Shown here: positions 51,422-60,981 of the stretch, one piece after another | Numbering within the stretch: position 1 is the first letter of the stretch | How the letters are laid out: each line of letters begins with the position of its first letter | Source: Pseudomonas graminis | GTDB taxonomy: Bacteria > Pseudomonadota > Gammaproteobacteria > Pseudomonadales > Pseudomonadaceae | Direction: 5' to 3' | Length of the DNA stretch: 64,000 bases | NCBI RefSeq assembly: GCF_001705435.1 | Contig: NZ_MDEN01000062.1 | Span: 62,001-126,000, forward strand | Translations under genes and position numbers: made by a program | The notes under the pieces: generated by a model | Seen by the model: the letters and a program-made list of their open reading frames with translations, nothing else | The model's database searches: none | What the model was told of the DNA's origin: nothing

Positions 51422-52144
51422 TCACTCACGTCGTCGGGTATAGCTCAGCAAGCGGTCGGACTCGGCCTTCACCACTGAATAGCATTCGCAGCTCAACCGT
51501 TCCAGTCGCGGGCGGTCAAGGACCTTGATCTGGCCCCGAGTGTATTCGATCACGCCTTGGCGCTGCAGCTTGCCCGCCGCTTCGGTCACGCCTTCTCTGC
51601 GCACACCGAGCATGTTGGCCATCAGTTCCTGGGTCATGGTCAGCTGATTGCCTTGCAGTCGATCCAGCGACAACAGCAACCAGCGGCACAATTGCTGGTC
51701 GATCGAATGGTGGCGATTGCACAAACCGGTCTGTGACATTTGCGCAATCAGGGCCTGGGTGTAGCGCAGCATGAGCAGCAACAGCTCGCCGTGACGATCG
51801 AATTCTTCCTTGAGTTTATGGCCGGGCAGGCGGAAGGCGCCTCCGGCACTCTGCACCACCGCGCGGCTGGACGTGCTCTTGCCACCCATGAACACGGCAA
51901 TGCCGACAAGCCCTTCGTTGCCGACCACGGCGATCTCTGCGGAGGCGCCGCTCTCGGTAACCTGCAGCAGGGACACGATCGAGTCGGTGGGAAAGTACAC
52001 CTGACGCAAAATGTCCCCGGGCTCATACAGCACCTCACCCAATACCAATTGCACCCACTCCATGTGCGGCGCCAGACGCACGAGTTCTTCATCGGCCAGC
52101 GCAGCAAGCAGGTGGTTGTCGACGGGCTGCGGCGCCGTGTACAT
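51422..52144 (-). CDS. Crp/Fnr family transcriptional regulator
   Basis: A 240-residue regulator with an N-terminal cyclic-nucleotide-like sensor domain (VLGEVLYEPGDILRQVYFPTDSIVSLLQ) and a C-terminal Crp-type HTH (LTMTQELMANMLGVRREGVTEAAGKLQRQGVIEY). The Arg and Ser of the cAMP-binding phosphate cassette and the four Fnr cysteines are not evident, so the effector is not predictable. ATG 52144 has GGAG seven bases before it. It lies 64 bases downstream of the glucan synthase gene, in the same direction. Confidence 0.9.
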   Translation of the reverse strand: MYTAPQPVDNHLLAALADEELVRLAPHMEWVQLVLGEVLYEPGDILRQVYFPTDSIVSLLQVTESGASAEIAVVGNEGLVGIAVFMGGKSTSSRAVVQSAGGAFRLPGHKLKEEFDRHGELLLLMLRYTQALIAQMSQTGLCNRHHSIDQQLCRWLLLSLDRLQGNQLTMTQELMANMLGVRREGVTEAAGKLQRQGVIEYTRGQIKVLDRPRLERLSCECYSVVKAESDRLLSYTRRRE

Positions 52145-52208
52145 GGTGGAGCTCCAGGAGTGGGGACGACCAACGGAGAGTACTCCAGTGCAGCGCCGGC
52201 GCTGGAGG

Positions 52209-55200
52209 TCAATCATCGGCCGCTTTCGCGTAATCCACCGGCTTGGGGGCTGCCGGCTGCGAACCGCCGCACTGGATGCGAACCCAGCGCTCTACGCCAT
52301 CGTCCACCAGCGTCAGTGTCATTCCGTCCACCGGCGTGCCATCCAGCGTCATCGAGCTGCCGGCCGTCTCGCCACGGACCACCTCGAAGTGGTACTGCGT
52401 CCCTGCAAAGCGGTAACTCAGGTTGAACCCCGGCCAGTCTTCCGGCATCAACGGGTTCAGCTGCAGCAGGTTGCCGCTGCGCTGAAGCCCCAGCAGTGAC
52501 TCGACGCCCAAGCGGTACATCCAGCCAGCGGAGCCGGTGTACCAGGTCCAGCCGCCGCGCCCCGCATGGGGTGCAGTGCCGTAGACATCGGCCGCCATCA
52601 CATAGGGTTCGACTTTATACGTGTCGATCCTGGCGCTGTTGAGGGGGTCGGCCGGGTTGATCATGTGCAGCAATTGCCAGGCCTTGGCCGTGTCGCCCAA
52701 GTGCGCGAACGCCATCGCCGCCCAGACCGCCGCATGGGTGTACTGCCCACCGTTTTCGCGCACGCCCGGCACATATCCCTTGATGTAGCCCGGGTCTTGC
52801 AGGCCTTTGTCGAACGGCGGATCGAGCAGCAGGACCGCGCGGATGTCCGGCTTGACCAGGTACTGATCCACCGCCTGCATCGCCCGTTGCTGCCGGGCGG
52901 GTGATCCGGCGCCGGACAACACCGACCAACTCTGGGCGATGGAGTCCAGCCGACACTCATCGTTGACTGATGAGCCCAGAGGTTGCCCGTCGTCAAACCA
53001 GCCGCGGCGATACCACGCGCCATCCCAGGCAGACGCTTCCAGGTTGTCGCGCAGCTGTTTCGCCTGTTCACCGCAACGTGCAGCGAATTCGCTGTCGCCG
53101 TGGCGTTCGGCCACCCGCGCAAAGCGCTCAAGCACATGGCACCCGAAGAAGCCCAGCCAGACGCTTTCACCCCGGCCGAGATAGCCCACGCGGTTCATGC
53201 CGTCGTTCCAGTCGCCACTGCCCATCAGCGGCAAACCGTGTTCGCCACGGCTCAGGCTGTGCTCGATGGCGCGGACACAGTGCCGATACAGCGGCTCCTG
53301 CAAGGGAGAGAGACCGGGCAGGTCGTAATAGGATTCTTCCCCCGGCCCCAGCGCGCGCCCTTCGAGGTAGCCGGCGGGTTCGTCCAGCACGGACAGATCA
53401 CCGGTGACCTCGACGTAGCGGCTGGTGGCGGCGACGAGCCACAGGAAATCGTCGGAGCAGGCCGTGCGCACGCCTCGATTGAGGGGAGGGTGCCACCAGT
53501 GCTGAACATCGCCCTCGGCGTATTGATGATTGGCGCACAGCAACAGATGCGTCCGCGCAGCCGCCGGATCGGCATGAATCATCGCCATGATGTCTTGCAA
53601 CTGATCGCGAAAGCCGATGGCGCCACCCGACTGGTAATAACCGCTGCGGGCGAGAAACCGGCAGGCGATCACCTGGTACATCAACCAGCCGTTGAGCATC
53701 ACATCCAGGGCCGGTACCGGGGTCTTCACCTGAACCACCGAGAGCACCGAACGCCAGTGGTCTTTGACTTTCTGCAACTGCTCCGCCGCCACCTGCACGC
53801 CTTTGTAGCGTTGCGCCAACTGGGTGGCTGCCTGGGGATTTTTCTCCGCACCCAGGCGCAAAATGACTTCGGTGCCTTGCCCGTGTGCGAGCGCCAATGT
53901 CACTTGTATCGCAGCGCACGGGTCCAGACCGCCACCGGTTTTTCCCGACAGCCCCTTGTGCCGCATCGCGGCGGGCGACCGCAGGCTGCCGCAACGTCCG
54001 ATGAATTCGGTACGGTCCGCCGTGACACTGTGATCGACGGTGTCGGTGTCGAAAAACGCCACGCGCTCGCTGAATTCCACCGACCAGGCGTTGCGCGCAA
54101 ACAGTGCGCCGCTGGCAGGGTCCGAATGGGTGACCACGTGCATGGCTGATTTGCTGCGCAGATCGCCCAGCACCCACTCCACATAGCCGGTCACCGTCAG
54201 GTTGCGCTCTCGCCCCGAGACATTGCGCAGCACCAGCCTGGAGAACTTGATCGGTGCATCCAGCGCCACGTAAACCCAGAGCTCGCTGTGGATGCCGTCT
54301 TCCTCGTGCTCGAACACGGTGTAACCAAAGCCGTGGCGGGTTCGGTAAGCGCCAGTGCCCGAAGCGGGTTGCGGGGTGGCCGACCAGAAGAGGCCGGTGT
54401 CTTCATCGCGCAGGTAAATGACCTCGCCGACGGGGTCGCTCACCGGGTCGTTGTGCCAGGGAGTCAAACGGTATTCGTGGGCATTTTCAGCCCAGGTGTA
54501 AGCACTGCCGGACTCCGAGACCACCGTGCCCATCTGGGCATTGGCAATCACGTTGGCCCAAGGAGCTGGCGTGGGATGGGAGGCCGGGGCGTTGATGATG
54601 TACTCGTCGCCGTCCTGGCTGAACGCACCGTAAGCGTTGCTCAGCGGCAGCGAAACGGGCAACGGCGCAAGGGCCTTTAATGGCGCTGGCACATGAACCA
54701 CGGTAGCGACAAACGGCGCGTGCACCCGCACGACGCGGCGGCGGTGAACCTGTTCGGCCAGGGTGCCCAGGCCTTCGGAAAACACCAGCCGCGCGGCCGA
54801 CAGGATCAGCGTGCGGTCTTCGTTGGACATCTGCTGCGCCATGCGCACGAATATGCCGCCCGGCCGATCCACCAGCGTGGCTTCGCTGCCGGAAGTGACC
54901 AGTCCCATGATCGCGTCCTGCAGTTGCTGGCGATAACCCACCTGATCTTCGTTCCAGATGAGGAGGTCCGTCAGCAGGCCTTTCTGACGCCAGTAGGCGT
55001 GGGCCTGAATCATCTTCTGGACCAGCTCGATGTTCTCAAGGCTTCTGACCTGCAACAGCACAATGGGAAGGTCGCCTGAAATCGACTGCCCCCACAGGCC
55101 CTGCTGATTGCGCAGGTTGGCCGTCAGCACGGTGCTGTCGGCGCGCAAGCCTGCGTTGGCGTAAATCAGGGAAGAGGCCATCTGTTCAAACAAACGGGCG

Positions 55201-58200
55201 TCGGCGGGGGAAACGTTGAGCTGACGCAGCAGCACCTGGCTGTGGGTCCATGACAAATCGAAGACCCGGTCCGCCAAGTGTCGGTCCCGGTACTTGTTGA
55301 TCAGCGAGAGGCAGTCTTCGCGGCTGTCCGCCACGCCCGTGACCAGATCGATGGTGCCTTGCTGCCCGGGCTGCAGGGTAATCCGGCAACGGATGGCGAC
55401 AATCGGGTCCAGAACCGGGCCGGCGCTGCCTGACAGTTGCTCGCAGTCCGGGTCCAGCGCGGCCGGCGACTGGGTGCTGCGGCCTCGGCCAATGAAGCGG
55501 GCGCGGTCGGTCTCGTAGGAGATGGCCTGGATATCAACGCCATGGGCCGCCAGCAGGTGGCACATCCACGGCGTGTGTTCATCGCTGGCCCGCGGGCGAC
55601 GGCTGCAGACGATGGCTTGCAGCGGCAACAGCAATTCGGTCTGCACGAATAACTTGCTGAACGCCGGGTGCATGGCGTCCGTTTCCGGTGACGCCAGCAC
55701 CACTTCCGCGTAGGTGGTGATCTCCAGCGTCTTCGTAGACTCCCCGCGGTTGGTCACGTGCAGGCGCCGCAGTTCGATGTTGTCTTCAGGGGAGACGACG
55801 ATTTCCATGTGGGTGTCGAAACCCAGTTCCCGGGTGCGAAACTCGGCGCGGGCATCGCTGAAAATAGCCTCGTGGCTCTCGGCCCGGTGCAAGGTCGGCT
55901 GAAAGGCACTGGACCAGACGGCGCCTGTGGCAACGTCTCTCAGGTAACAGAACATGCCCCAGTTGTCCCGGGTCGCATCTTCATGCCAGCGGGTGGCGGC
56001 CATGTTGTCGAGGCGGCTGTACCCGCCGCCGGCGCTGCTGAGCATGACGTGGTACCGGCCGTTGGAGAGCAATTGCACCGCCGGGCGCTTATGCCCCGGG
56101 TTGGCAAACACCCTCAGGTCGTTCTCCTGCCCGGCGCCGGTATCACTGGCGGCGGGCTGCTGGGCGGTTTGCAGGTAAGGCGCGGCCACTTTCGGCACCC
56201 GCTCTTGCAACAGCAGCAGGGCCGATTGCAGGGCAGGGTCCGACTCAAACCGCCGTTGCATGGGCTGGTTGAGCAGAACACTGGTCAACGCCAGCAGGCT
56301 CATTCCCTGATGGTGCGCCATGAAGGACTGCACCCAGGCGTAACGCTGGCCCCGCGGCAGACGCGCTTCGGTGTAATCGACGGCCTCGTAGAATCCGTAG
56401 CGCCCGGAGGCGCCTTTGCGGGCCAGACGCTGCAGGTTTTTGCAGGCCGCGTCGGCGTCCACCATCAAGGCCAGGACGCTGGCGTAAGGCGCGACAACCA
56501 CGTCGTCGCCCAGGCCGCGCTTGAGGCCGAGGGCCTGAACGCCGAACGCCCGGTACTGATAATTAAAGTGCGCATCCAGTGTGTAATAGCCCGATTCCGA
56601 CACCCCCCACGGGATGCCCAGACGTTTGCCGTGTTCGATTTGCACGGCCACCGCCGCCCGGCAGGTCTGGTCAAGCAGACTGCCGTCGTAGTTGGGCATG
56701 ACCAGCATGGGCATCAGGTATTCGAACATCGAGCCGGACCAGGACATCAAGGTCGGTACGCCGGCGGAGTCACCGAGCAGTCGCCCGAGGGTGAACCACG
56801 CTCGCTGCGGAATCTGCCCCTGGGCGATCACCACGAAGTTGGTCAGGCGCACTTCTGACGCCAGCAAGTCGTAATAACCGGTGTCCAGGCGACGCTCGTC
56901 GGCGTTGTAGCCGATCACGAACAAGTCGCGCTTGTTGTCATAGAGCAGGGAGAAGTCCATCTGCGCCAGATCGCTCGTCAGCAGAATCAGGCGATCAATC
57001 CGGGCGATAGCGTCGAGGGCCGTTCTGCGCACTGCTGCTATGCGCGGGTGATCCTCCGCAGCCCAGTCAGCTTCGTCCAGCCGGGACAGCGCCCGCAGTG
57101 TGCGGCGACGGGGTTGGCGGCCGGCCAAAGGCGGCGGCAGTCGGTAGCGTTCGAGGGCCGCGAGCCAGTCGTCACACTGCGCGAGCAAGGCGTTTTGCCA
57201 ATACACGCCTTCTTCGCTGCCACCGGCTGCCATGGCTGCAACCCGGGCACGGACGGTCTGTAACGCCGTCAACAGCGCACCGGTGTCATCGGTTCCGGCG
57301 GGCTCGTCGAGCAGGGGATAGAGCGCGGTCAACGTGCCAGCGGTGTCCGTCGTTTCAAGCAGCGTGTCCAGCGTGATGCGCAGGCCCTTGAGCATGGCGG
57401 CATCGAACACCGCAGCGTCGGGCAGCTGGATCAAGCCGGCGCGCAGGGTCAGCAGGTGCCCGGCCAGGTTGCCGCTGTCAACGGTGGAGATGTACTGAGG
57501 GCGCAGGGGCTTGAGTGTCTGCGTGTCATACCAGTTGTAGAAATGTCGTTGGTACCGCTCCAGGCTGTCCATGGTGTCCAGCGATGCGGACAAACGCTGC
57601 AGCAGCCGGTCGGTGCTGAGGTAACCGAAGTCGTGGGCGGCCAGATGAGCGAGCAGCGCCATGCCCATGTTAGTCGGCGAGGTCCGGTGGGCGATCACCG
57701 ATTTCGGCTCCTCCTGAACATTGTCAGGGGGCAGCCAGTTATCCTGGGGCCCGACGAAGTCATCGAAGAACGCCCACGTCCGCCGCGAGAGCACCTGCAG
57801 GAAGCGCAGTGCGTCCACCGAGGGCTCGAACACGGCATTTTCCGGCATCGCGCTCAGGCGCCAGGCGATCCAGGGGCCGGCAGCCCAGGCGAGCAGGAAC
57901 GGCATGGCAATCAGCAGAGCCAGCGGGTCATTCATCAAACCGGCCAGCCCGCAGAGGGCGAGGGCAGGGCCTGCCCACATTTCGCGGTAGAGTCCCGGCA
58001 GCGGGTTCTGCGTGTTGCGCTCCACTTCCCGGGAGGGTTGCCACTGCAATAACAGGCGACGGCTGAACAGGATGCGCCAGAGCGAACGGGCAATGGCGCC
58101 CACGCTGTAATACATCTCGAACGGCAACCATGCGACGGTGGCAGCGATCTGGGCGAGGTCCTGCCCCAGACTCCTGCACAGCGCGGCCAGGTATTGCCGG

Positions 58201-60854
58201 TAAGGCACGTTCAACGGCGGTTGCAACCCGTCGGTCAGGGTCCTGAGCAACGGTTGCATGACCAGCAAGCCGACCACCGCCAAGGTCCAGGCCAGCGGTT
58301 CACTGCTGGCGAACCAGCCCCAGGCCAGCATCAGCAACACTGCCGCTGGCTCAAGGCTGCGGCGCAGGTTGTCGAGAATCTTCCAGCGGGCCATGACATC
58401 GAGACGGTTGCGTGCCCATTGGCCGCGGGTATTCAGGGTCCAGGGCAGAATCCAGGGGATCAGCTGCCAGTCGCCGCGAATCCAGCGATGGCGTCGCTTG
58501 ACGTCCACGCTGTAGCGAGACGGGTATTGCTCGTACAACTGCACATCGCTGAGCAGGCCTGACCGGGCGTAGCAGCCCTCGATCAAATCGTGACTGAGGA
58601 CCTGGTTGTCCGGCAGACAGCCCTCCAGCGCACAGGTGAACGCGTCGACATCATAGATGCCCTTGCCGATGAACGAGCCTTGTTTGAACAGGTCCTGGTA
58701 AATGTCCGAGACCGCCCGGGTGTAGGGATCAACGCCGCCGCCACTGCCAAACAGGCGCGAATAGATCGAGCGGGGGGTGCTGGTCAGGCTGATGCCGACC
58801 TGGGGTTGCAACAGCGCGTACCCGGAAATGACACGCTCACGTCGCGCGTCGAACACCGGGCGGTTCAGCGGGTGCATCATGGCGGCCACGCATTGGCGGG
58901 CAACCTCTCCCGGCAGGAGCGTGTCGGTATCAAGGGTCAGCACATAACGCACCGCGCCAAGGGCAGAGGTGTCGCCCACGATGGTGGTAAAACGGTTGTC
59001 GTCCGCACCCCGCAGCCAGGCGTTGAGGTCAGTCAGCTTGCCGCGTTTGCGCTCGTGGCCCATCCAGGCGCGTTCACTGGCGTTCCAGCGGCGCGGGCGG
59101 TGAAACAGGAAAAACCGCGCGGGCAGTTCGTCCTCGTATTTGCCGTTGAGTCGGTTGATCGCCGCCGAGGCATAGTCGAGCAGGTCTGCATCCGCTGCCT
59201 GCACTTCGGCCGGCGCATCGAGAAAGTCGGTCAGCAGCGCGAAGAAAAGATTGCTGTCGCGATTGGCGAGGAACCTGACTTCCAGGCCCTCTACCAGGTC
59301 GTCGACGTCCGCGCGCGAACCGATCAGCGTGGGAATGGCGACCAGCGTGCGCGCTTCATCGGGAATCCCGTTGGCGTAATCCATCTTCGGCAGCATGGCG
59401 GGCAGCAGGCTGAAGGTGACCAGCCAGTTGATGAGGCTGAAGGCCAGGCGACTGGTCATGACCAGGCAGGGCACTGCCAGTGCGATGAGCGCCAGATCAG
59501 GCAGCCCGTCCCGGTGTGCCGAAGACAGCAGCGGCAGCGCAAAAATAATGGTCAGGGCACCGGCAGGTGCCAGGTAAAACGTCAGCGGTGAGCTTTGCAG
59601 CAGGCGTTTCCAGCGTTCGTGAAAGGGCACACGGGCGCCCAGCTTTTGCTCGAGCACCCCGATGCCGGGGCCGACCAGGAAATACCCGATATGGCGGGCG
59701 AGATCGTCTCCGGCTGACGCGTTCCGGCGTTCTCGGGAGAGCGCCACAACGGTCTGCGCGACGGATATTTCAGTGCGTCCACTGCGCCTGGCCAGCCGTT
59801 CGATGACGTGGCGATAGCTGTCGCGGGTGGCGAAGTCCATGCGCGGATAGACCTCGGCCGGGTCCTGTTGAAGGGTCTGCTCGACATGGCTCATCCCTTC
59901 GACGAACTCACGCCAAGGGGTCGCTGACAGCAGGCGCAGGCTGGCGATGCTGTTGCTGATGGACATCTGATCCGCCGACTGCTGCTGCGCATCGAATTGC
60001 ACCTGTCGCTCGATGCTCGAACCGGTCTCGGCGAGCAACTGCTCGATCCAGTTGAGCGGCAGCGCCAGGGCAGCGCTCTGACCCTGCAACCGACGGGCGA
60101 ACTCGGCAACGAAAGCAGCGGTTGTGGGCGGGGACGAATGGGCCATGTCAGCGACAGTCAGCACCACGCTTTTCACGTCGTGCTCGGACACCTCGATGAG
60201 CCGCTCGGCCCAGTCATCAGCCAGGTTTCGATCGTCCCAGTTGGCCATGACCCGGGAGGCCACCCGCCGCAGGTTCTCGATCAACGCCAGGCGCAGCATG
60301 ATCGGGATGGCCCACAACTCGCCCAGCGCCAACGGCATGACCGTCTGGTACGACACCACGAAGCGCGTAAGGCTCAGTTCGTCAAAGCGGCCATCACCGT
60401 GGGAAATGGTCTCCAGGGCAATGTCGTACACCCTCGGCAAACCGCTGGAGGGCCCATTGCTCAGGCGCGGCAGCTCACGGCTGTAACCCTGGGGCAGGTG
60501 CGACCTGGCTGTGCGGATGTGATCTTCAATCAGGAAAAAATTATCGAGCAGCCACTCGGCGGCGGGGGTGATCCGGCGGTCGGAGGCCTGGGCCTCAGTC
60601 AACGCGCTGCAGCTTTCCTTGAGCAATGCCTCGTTGTCATCCAGCCTGCCCAGCAGGAAGTCCCGCGTGGTCACTGCACCGAGCTGATGCTGAGTGGCCA
60701 GGTCTATGCCGTGGCTGGCCATCTGGTCGGCGTTGAAGAGTTCGGCGCGCAGCAGTCGCTCGTAGGCGAACGCCAGCTTCGGGTGGGCCCCGGCGCGACC
60801 CGCCAGCCTGACCCGTGAGATCGCCTGTTTGGTGCGTGTCCATGTGCTCGTCAT
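52209..60854 (-). CDS. ndvB: Cyclic beta-1,2-glucan synthase-type enzyme (GT84/GH94)
   Basis: A 2881-residue multidomain membrane enzyme, the size and order of rhizobial NdvB/ChvB. The N-terminal part is helical, and membrane segments start near 430. The glycosyltransferase (GT84) domain has DTDTLLPG near 640 and RRHRWIRGDWQ near 785, then further membrane segments to about 1000. A glycoamylase-like domain follows (TSPTNMGMALLAHLA near 1060; SGSMFEYLMPMLVMP near 1370). The C-terminal half holds two GH94-type cyclising/phosphorylase modules (GSGDWNDGMN near 2550). Such enzymes build and cyclise periplasmic glucans for osmotic adaptation and host interaction. ATG 60854 has AGGGA upstream; a longer frame to 61076 looks non-coding. 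Confidence 0.85.
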   Translation of the reverse strand: MTSTWTRTKQAISRVRLAGRAGAHPKLAFAYERLLRAELFNADQMASHGIDLATQHQLGAVTTRDFLLGRLDDNEALLKESCSALTEAQASDRRITPAAEWLLDNFFLIEDHIRTARSHLPQGYSRELPRLSNGPSSGLPRVYDIALETISHGDGRFDELSLTRFVVSYQTVMPLALGELWAIPIMLRLALIENLRRVASRVMANWDDRNLADDWAERLIEVSEHDVKSVVLTVADMAHSSPPTTAAFVAEFARRLQGQSAALALPLNWIEQLLAETGSSIERQVQFDAQQQSADQMSISNSIASLRLLSATPWREFVEGMSHVEQTLQQDPAEVYPRMDFATRDSYRHVIERLARRSGRTEISVAQTVVALSRERRNASAGDDLARHIGYFLVGPGIGVLEQKLGARVPFHERWKRLLQSSPLTFYLAPAGALTIIFALPLLSSAHRDGLPDLALIALAVPCLVMTSRLAFSLINWLVTFSLLPAMLPKMDYANGIPDEARTLVAIPTLIGSRADVDDLVEGLEVRFLANRDSNLFFALLTDFLDAPAEVQAADADLLDYASAAINRLNGKYEDELPARFFLFHRPRRWNASERAWMGHERKRGKLTDLNAWLRGADDNRFTTIVGDTSALGAVRYVLTLDTDTLLPGEVARQCVAAMMHPLNRPVFDARRERVISGYALLQPQVGISLTSTPRSIYSRLFGSGGGVDPYTRAVSDIYQDLFKQGSFIGKGIYDVDAFTCALEGCLPDNQVLSHDLIEGCYARSGLLSDVQLYEQYPSRYSVDVKRRHRWIRGDWQLIPWILPWTLNTRGQWARNRLDVMARWKILDNLRRSLEPAAVLLMLAWGWFASSEPLAWTLAVVGLLVMQPLLRTLTDGLQPPLNVPYRQYLAALCRSLGQDLAQIAATVAWLPFEMYYSVGAIARSLWRILFSRRLLLQWQPSREVERNTQNPLPGLYREMWAGPALALCGLAGLMNDPLALLIAMPFLLAWAAGPWIAWRLSAMPENAVFEPSVDALRFLQVLSRRTWAFFDDFVGPQDNWLPPDNVQEEPKSVIAHRTSPTNMGMALLAHLAAHDFGYLSTDRLLQRLSASLDTMDSLERYQRHFYNWYDTQTLKPLRPQYISTVDSGNLAGHLLTLRAGLIQLPDAAVFDAAMLKGLRITLDTLLETTDTAGTLTALYPLLDEPAGTDDTGALLTALQTVRARVAAMAAGGSEEGVYWQNALLAQCDDWLAALERYRLPPPLAGRQPRRRTLRALSRLDEADWAAEDHPRIAAVRRTALDAIARIDRLILLTSDLAQMDFSLLYDNKRDLFVIGYNADERRLDTGYYDLLASEVRLTNFVVIAQGQIPQRAWFTLGRLLGDSAGVPTLMSWSGSMFEYLMPMLVMPNYDGSLLDQTCRAAVAVQIEHGKRLGIPWGVSESGYYTLDAHFNYQYRAFGVQALGLKRGLGDDVVVAPYASVLALMVDADAACKNLQRLARKGASGRYGFYEAVDYTEARLPRGQRYAWVQSFMAHHQGMSLLALTSVLLNQPMQRRFESDPALQSALLLLQERVPKVAAPYLQTAQQPAASDTGAGQENDLRVFANPGHKRPAVQLLSNGRYHVMLSSAGGGYSRLDNMAATRWHEDATRDNWGMFCYLRDVATGAVWSSAFQPTLHRAESHEAIFSDARAEFRTRELGFDTHMEIVVSPEDNIELRRLHVTNRGESTKTLEITTYAEVVLASPETDAMHPAFSKLFVQTELLLPLQAIVCSRRPRASDEHTPWMCHLLAAHGVDIQAISYETDRARFIGRGRSTQSPAALDPDCEQLSGSAGPVLDPIVAIRCRITLQPGQQGTIDLVTGVADSREDCLSLINKYRDRHLADRVFDLSWTHSQVLLRQLNVSPADARLFEQMASSLIYANAGLRADSTVLTANLRNQQGLWGQSISGDLPIVLLQVRSLENIELVQKMIQAHAYWRQKGLLTDLLIWNEDQVGYRQQLQDAIMGLVTSGSEATLVDRPGGIFVRMAQQMSNEDRTLILSAARLVFSEGLGTLAEQVHRRRVVRVHAPFVATVVHVPAPLKALAPLPVSLPLSNAYGAFSQDGDEYIINAPASHPTPAPWANVIANAQMGTVVSESGSAYTWAENAHEYRLTPWHNDPVSDPVGEVIYLRDEDTGLFWSATPQPASGTGAYRTRHGFGYTVFEHEEDGIHSELWVYVALDAPIKFSRLVLRNVSGRERNLTVTGYVEWVLGDLRSKSAMHVVTHSDPASGALFARNAWSVEFSERVAFFDTDTVDHSVTADRTEFIGRCGSLRSPAAMRHKGLSGKTGGGLDPCAAIQVTLALAHGQGTEVILRLGAEKNPQAATQLAQRYKGVQVAAEQLQKVKDHWRSVLSVVQVKTPVPALDVMLNGWLMYQVIACRFLARSGYYQSGGAIGFRDQLQDIMAMIHADPAAARTHLLLCANHQYAEGDVQHWWHPPLNRGVRTACSDDFLWLVAATSRYVEVTGDLSVLDEPAGYLEGRALGPGEESYYDLPGLSPLQEPLYRHCVRAIEHSLSRGEHGLPLMGSGDWNDGMNRVGYLGRGESVWLGFFGCHVLERFARVAERHGDSEFAARCGEQAKQLRDNLEASAWDGAWYRRGWFDDGQPLGSSVNDECRLDSIAQSWSVLSGAGSPARQQRAMQAVDQYLVKPDIRAVLLLDPPFDKGLQDPGYIKGYVPGVRENGGQYTHAAVWAAMAFAHLGDTAKAWQLLHMINPADPLNSARIDTYKVEPYVMAADVYGTAPHAGRGGWTWYTGSAGWMYRLGVESLLGLQRSGNLLQLNPLMPEDWPGFNLSYRFAGTQYHFEVVRGETAGSSMTLDGTPVDGMTLTLVDDGVERWVRIQCGGSQPAAPKPVDYAKAADD

Positions 60855-60981
60855 TAGTTTCCCTGAAATGACTTGCACTCCGGCGGACGCAGCGTTTTGG
60901 GCGGTGTGCGCAGCGGAGCGCCGGCACTGATGTGCCCTGGTGAACGATGCGTTCAGACCACGACAGTGTGAGTACGCTTTC

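Noticed and set aside
55758..56858. Long plus-strand frame inside the glucan synthase gene
   Set aside because: It is antisense to a continuous 2881-residue protein with recognised domains, and no ribosome site precedes it.
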